Below, one piece after another: positions 31,297-39,253 of a stretch of DNA of 64,000 nucleotides. Both the position numbers and the translations under genes were made by a program. Each line of letters opens with the position of its first letter. The first letter of the stretch is position 1. This DNA is from Nisaea sp. (lineage in GTDB: Bacteria; Pseudomonadota; Alphaproteobacteria; Thalassobaculales; Thalassobaculaceae): positions 620,001 through 684,000 of the forward strand of contig NZ_JAXMNY010000002.1 of assembly GCF_034670185.1 (NCBI RefSeq), in the 5' to 3' direction. The notes below the pieces were generated by a model. It saw only the letters and a program-made list of their open reading frames with translations, searched no databases and had not been told where the DNA came from.

Positions 31297-33036
31297 TCAG
31301 TTCACCACGCGGGGCAACCGTATGACGAACCGCGCGCCAATAACAGAGCCATCAACGCCCGTGCGATTCTCTGCCCAGAGACGCCCGGAGGACGCATCGA
31401 CAATCTGCCGGGATATGCTGAGCCCGAGACCCGAATGGGTGCCGAACTTCTCGCCCGTCGGTCGCTCCGAATAGAACCGGTCGAAGATAGCGTCGAGCTT
31501 GTTCTCGGGAATTCCCGGCCCGTCATCCTCGACCGTGATGATCACCTCGCGGCCATCCACCGGGTCCGCCCCCGCCGTCAGACGTACCGATCCACCTTCC
31601 GGCGAAAAGGTAATCGCATTGGCGACCAGATTGCGGATCACCTGCACCAGACGGCTTTCGCTGCCCCGGACGCGAAGGTCCGTCGAGCCGTTCACGGCCG
31701 TCTCGACCCGCACTCCCTGGCTATTGTCCGCAGCGTCATAGACTTCGGATAGGATCGCCAGGATCGCCGCCAGATCGACGGTCTCCGCGCCGGAGCGGGA
31801 CAGCTCCGCATCGAGTCTGGACGCTTCGGAGATATCGCTGATCAGCCGGTCGAGGCGCTGCACATCGTCGAGAATGATCCCCATCAGCTTCTTCTGTTTT
31901 TCCGGATCCTGCACACGCGCCGCCGTCTCGACAGCACTGCGTACGGAGGTCAGCGGGTTCTTGATCTCGTGCGCGACATCGGCGGCAAACCGGTCGATGG
32001 CATCCATCCGTTGCCAGAGCGCCTCTGTCATTTCCCGCATTGCCCGGGCCAGATCACCGATCTCGTCGTCTCGCCCCTCGAACGCGGGGATCTCGGTCTC
32101 TCTGGTACGGTCTTGGCGAATGCGCTCGGCCGCGGCGGCAAGCCGCTGTACCGGCCGGGTGATGGTCCCCGCGAGATAGAGCGACAACAGAATGGTGATG
32201 GCGAAGACGAAAGCGAACACGCTCAGAATTTCGAACCGCACGTCCCGCATGGCCTTGTCGACCTCGTGTCCGTCCACACTCAGCATCAAGGCGCCGAGCA
32301 CCTGCTTGTAGCGGCGAACCGGCACGGCAGAGGTCAGAATCAGACTGCCATCGGGAGCGGTCCGGACGGCCTGCGCCGCGCGTCCCCGCAGAGCATCGAT
32401 CGCTTCCGGATAATCTCCCGCCCGCTGGGCCGTTGTCTCCTTGTAGCGCGGAAAATCGCCGCGCCTGGGCAGCCAGTTCACCAGCAGATCATAGGCCGTG
32501 TCGGCCCAGCGGCCCGGGTCGAAACCGGGTTCTCGGGGCGGCGCCAGCGGCCGGATCTGCACCACACCGCCCGAGCGCCCGAAACTGTTGCTGTCGGCCA
32601 TCAGATGGCCGTCCGGCGCAAACAGACGCAGGCGGGTGCCGAACTGGTCTGAGGCATGCCGCACCATGCGGCGCACCAGTTCCTTGGACAATTGCGTTGC
32701 TTCGGAAAATTCAGGCTCGACGGCAAGCGCGGCGACACCCTTGGCGAAAATGCTGCCCTGGCGCGTCAGGGCCTCCAGTTCGGCCTCGATCAGGCTGTCC
32801 TGGTATCGATCCATATAAAGGAGGCCAAAGAGCGGAATCGCCACCGCGAACAAATTGATCGCGAGGATGCGCAGTGTCAGCCCGGAGATTCTGGATCTGC
32901 GGCGCGGGCTCTCTCCCGTCGACCGATCCATGACGGAACGGTCCGCGGCCTCCGCCTTCTTGGTACTGTCAGTCATACCTTCCGGGCTGCGTCGTCCGAA
33001 CACTGCGCGAAGCCCATCCCCCCAGGAAAGGCTCAT
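31297..33036 (-). CDS. chvG: Sensor histidine kinase ChvG
   Basis: A 579-residue membrane kinase. After a cytoplasmic N-terminus come a first membrane span (LTLRILAINLFAVAIPLFGL), a periplasmic sensor domain of about 220 residues with a conserved DSNSFGR segment, a second span (LSVFAFVFAITILLSLYLAG), a HAMP region, the HisKA helix with the phospho-accepting His in DVAHEIKNPLTSV and an ATPase domain with GDGPGI-type and GLGLSISRQIV motifs. ChvG senses acid and envelope stress. The start overlaps the chvI stop by 4 bases (ATGA), which supports the choice of ATG at 33036. Confidence 0.94.
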   Translation of the reverse strand: MSLSWGDGLRAVFGRRSPEGMTDSTKKAEAADRSVMDRSTGESPRRRSRISGLTLRILAINLFAVAIPLFGLLYMDRYQDSLIEAELEALTRQGSIFAKGVAALAVEPEFSEATQLSKELVRRMVRHASDQFGTRLRLFAPDGHLMADSNSFGRSGGVVQIRPLAPPREPGFDPGRWADTAYDLLVNWLPRRGDFPRYKETTAQRAGDYPEAIDALRGRAAQAVRTAPDGSLILTSAVPVRRYKQVLGALMLSVDGHEVDKAMRDVRFEILSVFAFVFAITILLSLYLAGTITRPVQRLAAAAERIRQDRTRETEIPAFEGRDDEIGDLARAMREMTEALWQRMDAIDRFAADVAHEIKNPLTSVRSAVETAARVQDPEKQKKLMGIILDDVQRLDRLISDISEASRLDAELSRSGAETVDLAAILAILSEVYDAADNSQGVRVETAVNGSTDLRVRGSESRLVQVIRNLVANAITFSPEGGSVRLTAGADPVDGREVIITVEDDGPGIPENKLDAIFDRFYSERPTGEKFGTHSGLGLSISRQIVDASSGRLWAENRTGVDGSVIGARFVIRLPRVVN

Positions 33037-33752
33037 GCCGGGCCGGCGGCCACCAAGGCCGGGTCTCGGTACCGGTAGCCGACCCCGTACAGCGTTTCGA
33101 TCTGCTCGAAATCGTCATCCACGCTTTTGAATTTCTTGCGAATGCGCTTGATGTGGCTGTCGATGGTCCGGTCATCCACATAGACCGCATCGCCATAAGC
33201 GGCATCCATCAACTGATCCCGGTTCTTGACGTGCCCTGGCCGGGTGGCGAGTGAGCGCAGGATCAGGAACTCGGTCACGGTCAGCGGCACCGGACGACCT
33301 TTCCAGGCGCTGAGGTGGCGTGAGCCATCCATCATCAGATCGCCGCGCGCGAGTACGGAATCGCTGGCCGGGTTAGCCTCGTCCTGGGCCAGTTCCTGAC
33401 GCCGTAGCAGAGCCCGGATACGCTCGATCAGCAAACGCTGGGAGAACGGCTTGGTGATGTAGTCATCGGCGCCCATCTTCAGGCCGAGCATCTCGTCCAG
33501 CTCGTCGTCCTTCGAGGTCAGGAAGATCACCGGCAGCGCGCTCTGGCGGCGCAGGCGTGACAACAGCTCCATGCCATCCATACGCGGCATCTTGATATCG
33601 AGAATGGCGAGATCCACCGGTCGCTGGGTCAACCCGCGCAGTGCCTCCTCACCGTCCTTGAAGGTGCGCACCTCGAAACCCTCGGCCTCAAGCGCGATGG
33701 AAACAGAGGTGAGAATATTCTGGTCGTCATCGACCAGCGCAATCGTATTCAT
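33033..33752 (-). CDS. chvI: Response regulator ChvI
   Basis: A 239-residue OmpR-type regulator. The receiver domain starts NTIALVDDDQNILTSVSIAL, with the phosphorylated Asp in LAILDIKMPRMDG; the winged-helix part includes LTVTEFLILRSLATRPGHV and ends RTIDSHIKRIRKKFK and GVGYRYRDPA. ChvI controls acid, envelope and exopolysaccharide genes in related bacteria. It is the first gene of the minus-strand operon that runs down to enzyme I. Divergent pckA lies about 2 kb to the right with two genes between. Confidence 0.95.
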   Translation of the reverse strand: MNTIALVDDDQNILTSVSIALEAEGFEVRTFKDGEEALRGLTQRPVDLAILDIKMPRMDGMELLSRLRRQSALPVIFLTSKDDELDEMLGLKMGADDYITKPFSQRLLIERIRALLRRQELAQDEANPASDSVLARGDLMMDGSRHLSAWKGRPVPLTVTEFLILRSLATRPGHVKNRDQLMDAAYGDAVYVDDRTIDSHIKRIRKKFKSVDDDFEQIETLYGVGYRYRDPALVAAGPA

Positions 33753-33944
33753 GTCTGCAACCCTTTCCGCCGGAATACGGCGTCCCCGATTTTGCACACT
33801 TCTGCTCTCCGGGACCAGCCGGACCGGTGCGTGCGATCTTCTCCAGCTGCTTCAATGATGCCGGATTACGGCAGAGCTGTGACATACTTGCGGCAATATC
33901 TCGGCGGCACGCCAATTTAAGCAAATACGCTCTGCTGCCGAGCC

Positions 33945-34634
33945 TCAATCACCGCAAGTAGCCTGAAATTCGGCTTCCGGCACAGACGACTCACCGGCTG
34001 ATCTGGCCCGCCGGGCCCATTCGCATCCAAGCGCACGCTCACCGAGCGAAAGATAGGCGGCCGCCATCTGATTTCGGGCGTTATAAACATTGCCATCCAT
34101 AGCAAGGGCCCTCTCAGCCTGGGTGATCGCCTGACGAGAACGACCCGAGAGGTTCAGGAAACGAGCGTAATCGGACAACGTCCCGGCACTGAGGTCTTTC
34201 TTGCTCAGTGCCATTTCGAACAGTTGATCGATTTCCGAAAGTGAGGCCTGCTGCACCACCCGGACCAAAGCGAAACCGTGATAAGCACCCGATTTCTCCG
34301 GCATTAATAACCAAGCTTGATTGAAGCGCTTGATCGCAGTGCGAACCTTACCGGAATGGAAATACTTCCAGCCAAGCTTGATACTTGCCGCATAGGCCTG
34401 TTCATCCGTGAAGCCCATCTCCAGAACTCTCTTACGGAAGGCATTATCTGCGGCCAGCATGTCAGCAGTCTTTTTGACGCCGCCATACATTGGCCGCTCG
34501 TTTGCGGGATTGTAGATATTGGCCGCCTTGCTCTCCGTAGGGGCCTCCCCAGCGAACAACGTCCCGACGCTGCACAAAAACAGCACACCCGTAATCATGA
34601 GAATATTTTTCTTAATCAAAAACTTAAACTTCAT
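33945..34634 (-). CDS. Exported TPR-like protein
   Basis: A 229-residue protein with a signal peptide (first about 28 residues, ILMITGVLFLCSVGTLFAG). The mature part is helical and holds at least two tetratricopeptide-type repeats: YFHSGKVRTAIKRFNQAWLL (about 92-111) and LNLSGRSRQAITQAERALAM (about 160-179), followed by NARNQMAAAYLSLGERALG. It may be a periplasmic scaffold for protein contacts; no partner is evident. It is AT-richer than its neighbours, which may mark a late arrival. It lies 192 bases from the chvI start. Confidence 0.6.
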   Translation of the reverse strand: MKFKFLIKKNILMITGVLFLCSVGTLFAGEAPTESKAANIYNPANERPMYGGVKKTADMLAADNAFRKRVLEMGFTDEQAYAASIKLGWKYFHSGKVRTAIKRFNQAWLLMPEKSGAYHGFALVRVVQQASLSEIDQLFEMALSKKDLSAGTLSDYARFLNLSGRSRQAITQAERALAMDGNVYNARNQMAAAYLSLGERALGCEWARRARSAGESSVPEAEFQATCGD

Positions 34635-34836
34635 CCTTCATCAGACACTAAATTACACCGTGCCTCAGTTTGACTGTTTATATGCTCATAGTGACCAGCG
34701 CGCCTGGCACATCCGGTTGACCAGAGCCCCTCGTAGCCAAGGGTAATACATCGGAGACTGGACTGAAGACAGCAATTTGATGCAGATATTCCCTCTATGT
34801 TTGCAGATTAACGACTATCCTGCGGAGTTACTATTA

Positions 34837-35574
34837 ATGAGCGAAGCAGAAACCCGCGAGCTCTCCCCCGGAGCGCAAATCCGCGCCCTGATGCGCTCTC
34901 TCGACCGCGCGACGCTCTCCACCGGAATGGCGGAGAAGGACGGCTGGCCCTATGGCTCTCTCGTCATGGCTGCGGTCGATCAAGACGGCAGCCCGCTGCT
35001 GCTGCTGTCCGACCTCGCCGAACACACGACGAACCTGAAAGCCGATCCCCGTGTCTGCCTGCTTTTCGACGGCACCGGCGGCCTTGAAGAGCCGCTGACC
35101 GGCGCCCGCGCCTCCGTGCTCGGACGCATCGAGAAGATCGACGACGACCGCATGGCGGAACGCTATCTGCGTCACCATCCGAGCGCCCGCATGTTTGCCG
35201 AATTCAAGGATTTCAATTTCTATCGGGTGAGTGTCGAGCGGGCGCATATCGTCGCCGGGTTCGGCAAGATCCACTGGGTCGAGGCGGTGGACATCCTGTC
35301 CGAGCGGGCGCCGGAACTGGAAGAAGCGGAAGCCGGGATCGTCGCCCACATGAACGAGGATCATGCCGACGCGAACCAGCTCTATGCCTCTGTCCTGCTT
35401 GGCCGCGATGGCGACGGCTGGGAAATGACGGGCTGCGATGCTGAAGGCTGCGATCTGCGATCGGGCGGAGATGTTGCCCGGCTCGATTACGATGCACCGG
35501 TCCGCGATGCGGACGAGACTCGCAAGGCTCTCGTCGCTCTGGTGAAGCGCGCGCGGCAGAGTGACGCGGACTAA
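34837..35574 (+). CDS. HugZ-like pyridoxamine 5-phosphate oxidase fold protein with DUF2470
   Basis: A 245-residue protein. Residues about 12-150 form a split-barrel flavin- or haem-binding fold (RATLSTGMAEKDGWPYGSLV, then DGSPLLLLSDLAEHTTNLK), and residues about 165-240 are a DUF2470 domain (AGIVAHMNEDHADANQLYA). This arrangement is that of HugZ-type haem-utilisation proteins, which bind and degrade haem, but related proteins have other roles. Start: ATG at 34837 with GGAG upstream; a longer reading from 34777 is not supported. It is a single gene, 151 bases before pckA. Confidence 0.85.
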   Translation: MSEAETRELSPGAQIRALMRSLDRATLSTGMAEKDGWPYGSLVMAAVDQDGSPLLLLSDLAEHTTNLKADPRVCLLFDGTGGLEEPLTGARASVLGRIEKIDDDRMAERYLRHHPSARMFAEFKDFNFYRVSVERAHIVAGFGKIHWVEAVDILSERAPELEEAEAGIVAHMNEDHADANQLYASVLLGRDGDGWEMTGCDAEGCDLRSGGDVARLDYDAPVRDADETRKALVALVKRARQSDAD

Positions 35575-35725
35575 TCGGCACTTTTTCGTGAAAACCGCCG
35601 CCCGGGCGGTTGCAATCACTGAAACAGACCCGTAACAATTTCCGACCCAAGCGGAGCGGGACCGCATAGAAGAGTTAAAAATTCCGCGCCGAGTTAGAAG
35701 AAGCTAGATCGAGGAAACGAGTCAC

Positions 35726-37330
35726 ATGGGCCAGGAACGATCCGCGCAGGATCTGGAGCAGCACGGGCTGTTCAATCTCGGAACCGCTTACTGGAACCTC
35801 TCCGAGGCGGAACTGTACGAACATGCAATCCGCAATGACGAGGGCCAGATCGTCCCCGGCGGCGCACTTGCGGTCGAGACAGGCAAGCATACCGGCCGCT
35901 CTCCCAAGGACAAATTCATCGTCGACACACCGTCGGTCCATGACCAGATCAACTGGGGCGGGGTGAATCGGCCCTGCACGCCGGAGCTGTTCGACGAAAT
36001 GCACCGGCGCCTCGCCGGATACATGCAGAGCCGCGACTGCTACGTGCTCGATTGCTATGCCGGCGCCGACGAGGATTACCGCCTGCCGGTGCGCGTGGTG
36101 ACCGAGACCGCCTGGCACAATCTCTTCGCCAAGAACATGTTCCGGCGCCCCGAGCGCAAGGAGTTGAACGGCTTCGAGCCGCAGTTCACCGTGCTCCAGG
36201 CTCCCGGCCTGCAGGCGGCGGGCGAGGCGGACGGGCTGAATTCCGAGACCTTCATCCTGGTCAATTTCGACAAACGCCTCGTCGTCATCGGCGGCAGCTG
36301 GTACGCGGGCGAGATCAAGAAGTCGATCTTCGGCATCCTGAATCACCTGCTGCCGGACAGCGGCGTCATGCCGATGCATTGCTCGGCGAATGTTTCGGAG
36401 AACGGCGACAGCGCGATCTTCTTTGGCCTCTCCGGCACCGGCAAGACGACGCTGTCCTCCGATGGCACCCGTATCCTGCTCGGCGATGACGAGCATGGCT
36501 GGTCCGACAAGGGCATCTTCAATTTCGAGGGCGGCTGCTACGCCAAGGTGATCCGGCTGTCCGAAGAAGCAGAGCCGGAAATCTACGCCGCCTCGCAGCG
36601 ATTCGGCACGGTGCTGGAAAACGTGGTCTACGACCCGGAAACCCGGGAAATCGACTTCGACGACGGCAGCCTGACCGAGAACAGCCGGTCCTGCTATCCA
36701 ATCCACTTCATTCCGAACACGGACCTGTCCGGCACGGCCGCCCACCCGAAGCACATCATGATGCTGACAGCGGACGCATTCGGAGTGCTGCCGCCGATCT
36801 CGAAGCTGACCCCGGAACAGGCTATGTACCACTTCCTCTCGGGGTACACGGCCCGTGTGGCCGGGACGGAAAAAGGCCTCGGCAACGATCCGCAGGCAAC
36901 CTTCTCCACCTGCTTCGGCGCCCCTTTCATGCCGCGCCATCCGAGCGTCTATGGTGAGATGCTACGCGAACGGATCGCCCAGCACGGCGCGACCTGCTGG
37001 CTGGTCAACACGGGCTGGCAGGGTGGCCGCGCCGGCAGCGGCGCCAACCGCATGGAGATCGCCTTCACCCGCGCCATGGTTCGGGCCGCGCTCGCCGGCA
37101 AACTGGATGACGTGCCGGTGAAACAGGAGCCGCATTTCGGCCTCTTCATACCGGAAAGCTGCCCAGGCGTGCCGTCGGACGTGCTCGACCCACGCAACAG
37201 CTGGTCCGACAAGGCAGGCTACGACGCCACCGCTTCGGACCTCCGCGCCCGCTTCCAGGAGAACTTCAAGCAGTTCGAGAAATACGTCGAAGCTGCCGTG
37301 ATCGAAGCCGGGGTCAAGGCCGCCGCGTAA
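35726..37330 (+). CDS. pckA: Phosphoenolpyruvate carboxykinase (ATP)
   Basis: A 534-residue ATP-type PEP carboxykinase, which makes PEP from oxaloacetate in gluconeogenesis. Visible are the substrate region TGRSPKDKFIVD, the P-loop GLSGTGKTTLSSD, LLGDDEHGWSDKGIFNFEGG with metal-binding Asp and the C-terminal NTGWQGGRAGSGANRM. Complete by family length. PEP is the donor for the PTS relay encoded nearby, which gives a metabolic reason for their closeness. A perfect terminator follows. Confidence 0.97.
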   Translation: MGQERSAQDLEQHGLFNLGTAYWNLSEAELYEHAIRNDEGQIVPGGALAVETGKHTGRSPKDKFIVDTPSVHDQINWGGVNRPCTPELFDEMHRRLAGYMQSRDCYVLDCYAGADEDYRLPVRVVTETAWHNLFAKNMFRRPERKELNGFEPQFTVLQAPGLQAAGEADGLNSETFILVNFDKRLVVIGGSWYAGEIKKSIFGILNHLLPDSGVMPMHCSANVSENGDSAIFFGLSGTGKTTLSSDGTRILLGDDEHGWSDKGIFNFEGGCYAKVIRLSEEAEPEIYAASQRFGTVLENVVYDPETREIDFDDGSLTENSRSCYPIHFIPNTDLSGTAAHPKHIMMLTADAFGVLPPISKLTPEQAMYHFLSGYTARVAGTEKGLGNDPQATFSTCFGAPFMPRHPSVYGEMLRERIAQHGATCWLVNTGWQGGRAGSGANRMEIAFTRAMVRAALAGKLDDVPVKQEPHFGLFIPESCPGVPSDVLDPRNSWSDKAGYDATASDLRARFQENFKQFEKYVEAAVIEAGVKAAA

Positions 37331-37354
37331 GCGCGACGGTTCACAAAATTATCG

Positions 37355-37380
37355 AAAGGCCGCCCATTGGGCGGCCTTTT
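37355..37380 (+). terminator. Terminator of pckA
   Basis: AAAGGCCGCCC, loop ATT, GGGCGGCCTTT form a perfect 11-bp stem followed by a short T-run and CTATTTT. It begins 25 bases after the pckA stop. Confidence 0.88.
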
Positions 37381-37513
37381 CTATTTTCGTTCTCCACCAA
37401 GTCGCATCGCCGGTTGAATGGCAGTTTAAACAGCTGGAACGCGGCCAGCGGCCGCCTGTAGTATTCAATCTGTGTTAGGCTTTGGCTCGCTTCTCATAAG
37501 CGAAGCTCTTCAA

Positions 37514-37930
37514 TCACATGGACCGGGAATGACATGGACCGGGGGCATTAGGAACCGGACCGGTATGAAGCTCTAATTCAACGGTTGCGAGGCCCGATCC
37601 ATTGGTTCGCGCGCCATAACAATAATACTCCCCGTCGAGATGTAACTGCCGTAGCTCGTTGTTTGTCAGGTCAATCAGGCAGGAGGATTGACCTTGTTGA
37701 ACGTTGAAAAAACCACGGTTGTCCACTCTTACGGTGGCCAGGGAATCAATCGGACCACCGGTGCTGAGTTCCAGCCATGTGTGTTCGTCTCCGATCTGGA
37801 TGGTCACGCGATCATTAACAGCGCAGCTTGAGCTATAATTGAGAACCACGGCATCAGCTTCCCCACTTACGGCTCCAAGCAGAAAGATGGAAAACAGCGG
37901 TGCAGATATCCATTTCAGAATTTGTTTCAC
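37514..37930 (-). CDS. Small exported protein of unknown function
   Basis: A 138-residue protein with a signal peptide (about 1-27, ISAPLFSIFLLGAVSGEADA). The mature part has four to five cysteines (SSSCAVND, SSCLID, YYCYGA and GPCHSRS), so disulfide bonds in the periplasm or outside the cell are likely. No known domain is seen. Base composition is lower in GC than the neighbouring core genes. It stands alone between pckA and a gap with a palindromic repeat. Confidence 0.5.
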   Translation of the reverse strand: MKQILKWISAPLFSIFLLGAVSGEADAVVLNYSSSCAVNDRVTIQIGDEHTWLELSTGGPIDSLATVRVDNRGFFNVQQGQSSCLIDLTNNELRQLHLDGEYYCYGARTNGSGLATVELELHTGPVPNAPGPCHSRSM

Positions 37931-38262
37931 GGCGACAAGCCTCCATTTGCAGTTCTTCAGTAGTCACCAAACGCATACGCCGCCTCTTTGTGAAATTTGT
38001 CCTACCTGGACCCGCTCATTGCTGGGTCAGTCATAGCGTCGAGATTGAAGCAGGCGAGCCACGCTCCAAGCGGCGCCTGATCGTAAGAACTTCCAGCACT
38101 AAGCGGGCTGTTTGACCAAACCGTCATTCCGACGAAAGTCGGAAGCCATAGCGCTGCCGGAGAAATGGATCCCGATTTTCATCGGGATGACGTCCGGGTG
38201 GATACCATTCCGCCCCCACCGTCCCCATATGCAGTTCAGACCAGACGGACCGGAGGCCCCTG
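37931..38262. other. Intergenic gap of 332 bases
   Basis: Between the divergent exported-protein gene and the STAS-like gene. It holds the upstream region of both genes and a palindromic REP-like element at 38122-38192. No other gene or RNA structure is recognised. Confidence 0.7.
38122..38192. repeat. REP-like palindromic element
   Basis: The 71 bases start with CGTCATTCCGACGAAAGTC and end with the near reverse complement GATTTTCATCGGGATGACG (16 of 19 positions match), with inner short palindromes CCGAC-gaaa-GTCGG and CCCGAT-ttt-ATCGGG. CGTCAT...ATGACG elements of this form are well-known dispersed palindromic repeats in alphaproteobacterial gaps. Only one copy is in the window. Confidence 0.65.
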
Positions 38263-38637
38263 ATGATCAAGATCACGAAAACCGCACCGAACCGGATAGA
38301 CATGGAATTCGATGGCACCTCCATCGACGAAGACACCATGCGCAGCGCTATCGAAGAGCTGATCGAGAAATCAGAAGGTATCGAGCATGGCCAACTGCTC
38401 TACCGCCTGCACCACTTCCCCTGGCCCTCTCTCAGCGCCATCGCAGTGAAACTCGGACATCTGCCGAAGCTCTTCGGCATGCTCGGCAAGTTCGACCGCT
38501 GCGCCGTGCTCAGCGACGAAACCTGGCTCCGCAAAGCAGCCGATATCGAAGGCGCACTCATTCCTGGGCTGGAGATGAAGGGGTTCTCACTGGATGAGAC
38601 GGAAGCGGCGGAAGCGTGGCTGAATACGCCTCTCTAG
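38263..38637 (+). CDS. SpoIIAA/STAS-like protein
   Basis: A 124-residue protein of the SpoIIAA-like (PF11964 type) family. It has a short N-terminal strand (DMEFDGTSIDEDTMRSAIEE), the hydrophobic GQLLYRLHHFPWPSLSAIA region and a C-terminal part with RCAVLSDETWLRKAADI and the amphipathic end EAAEAWLNTPL. Family members are thought to bind small hydrophobic ligands or act as anti-sigma partners; the role is unclear here. GGAGG stands 7 bases before the ATG. Confidence 0.75.
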   Translation: MIKITKTAPNRIDMEFDGTSIDEDTMRSAIEELIEKSEGIEHGQLLYRLHHFPWPSLSAIAVKLGHLPKLFGMLGKFDRCAVLSDETWLRKAADIEGALIPGLEMKGFSLDETEAAEAWLNTPL

Positions 38638-38695
38638 CGCCAGTTTTAAGCACGGCTGCGCGCCTCTTTTGATGAGATGCCGGGCGTCTCTAACG

Positions 38696-39217
38696 CTACG
38701 AGCCTAAATCTTTCCGGAACACATGCGTTGCAACCTTGTAGCCAAGGATATCGTTGTCGATCCGGCCGGTCTCTTCGTAGCCCATGGCATGGTAAAACAC
38801 TGCCGCGCGCGCGTTGAAGACATCGGCTTCGACATGCACGTGGTCATGTCCGGCCTTGGCGATGCAGGCCTCGGCATCCTGTAGCAGCGCCAGGCCGATG
38901 CCGCGGCGTTGCAGGTCAGGCAGCACCTGCAGGGTTTTCATCTCATTGCCAAGCAGGAAGCAGAAGCCGACCACGCCTTGCTTGCCGTCTTCCGCTTCGG
39001 CCACCCGGCAGGTGTGCCAGGCGTTTTCGACAAAGGCCCGGCCGAGATTTTCGTTCCGGTAACGCGCTGGCACGGCGGGCGGCATGAAGGGCATCCAGGT
39101 CGCTTCCCAGCAGGCGTCCATGATCTCGACCAGACGGTCCTTGTCCCGCTCCTCCGCCTGACGAACCCGAACGGGGATTGGACTTGCCGTGCGTTTCGGT
39201 TTCGCGGCCTCGCTCAT
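38696..39217 (-). CDS. GNAT family N-acetyltransferase
   Basis: A 173-residue acetyltransferase. After an N-terminal PIPVRVRQAEERDKDRLVEI strand-helix it has VGFCFLLGNEMKTLQVLPDL, the acetyl-CoA loop RRGIGLALLQDAEA and the end VEADVFNARAAVFYHAMGYEETGRI. Substrate unknown. The ATG at 39215-39217 is preceded by GGAGG. It lies downstream of polA on the same strand, 36 bases apart, and is probably cotranscribed with it. Confidence 0.85.
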   Translation of the reverse strand: MSEAAKPKRTASPIPVRVRQAEERDKDRLVEIMDACWEATWMPFMPPAVPARYRNENLGRAFVENAWHTCRVAEAEDGKQGVVGFCFLLGNEMKTLQVLPDLQRRGIGLALLQDAEACIAKAGHDHVHVEADVFNARAAVFYHAMGYEETGRIDNDILGYKVATHVFRKDLGS

Positions 39218-39253
39218 GTGCCCTCCGGTATCCAACGTCACTCGACCACAATA

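Noticed and set aside
35675..36940. 421-codon minus frame opposite pckA
   Set aside because: Shadow of pckA, which has all catalytic motifs and its own terminator.
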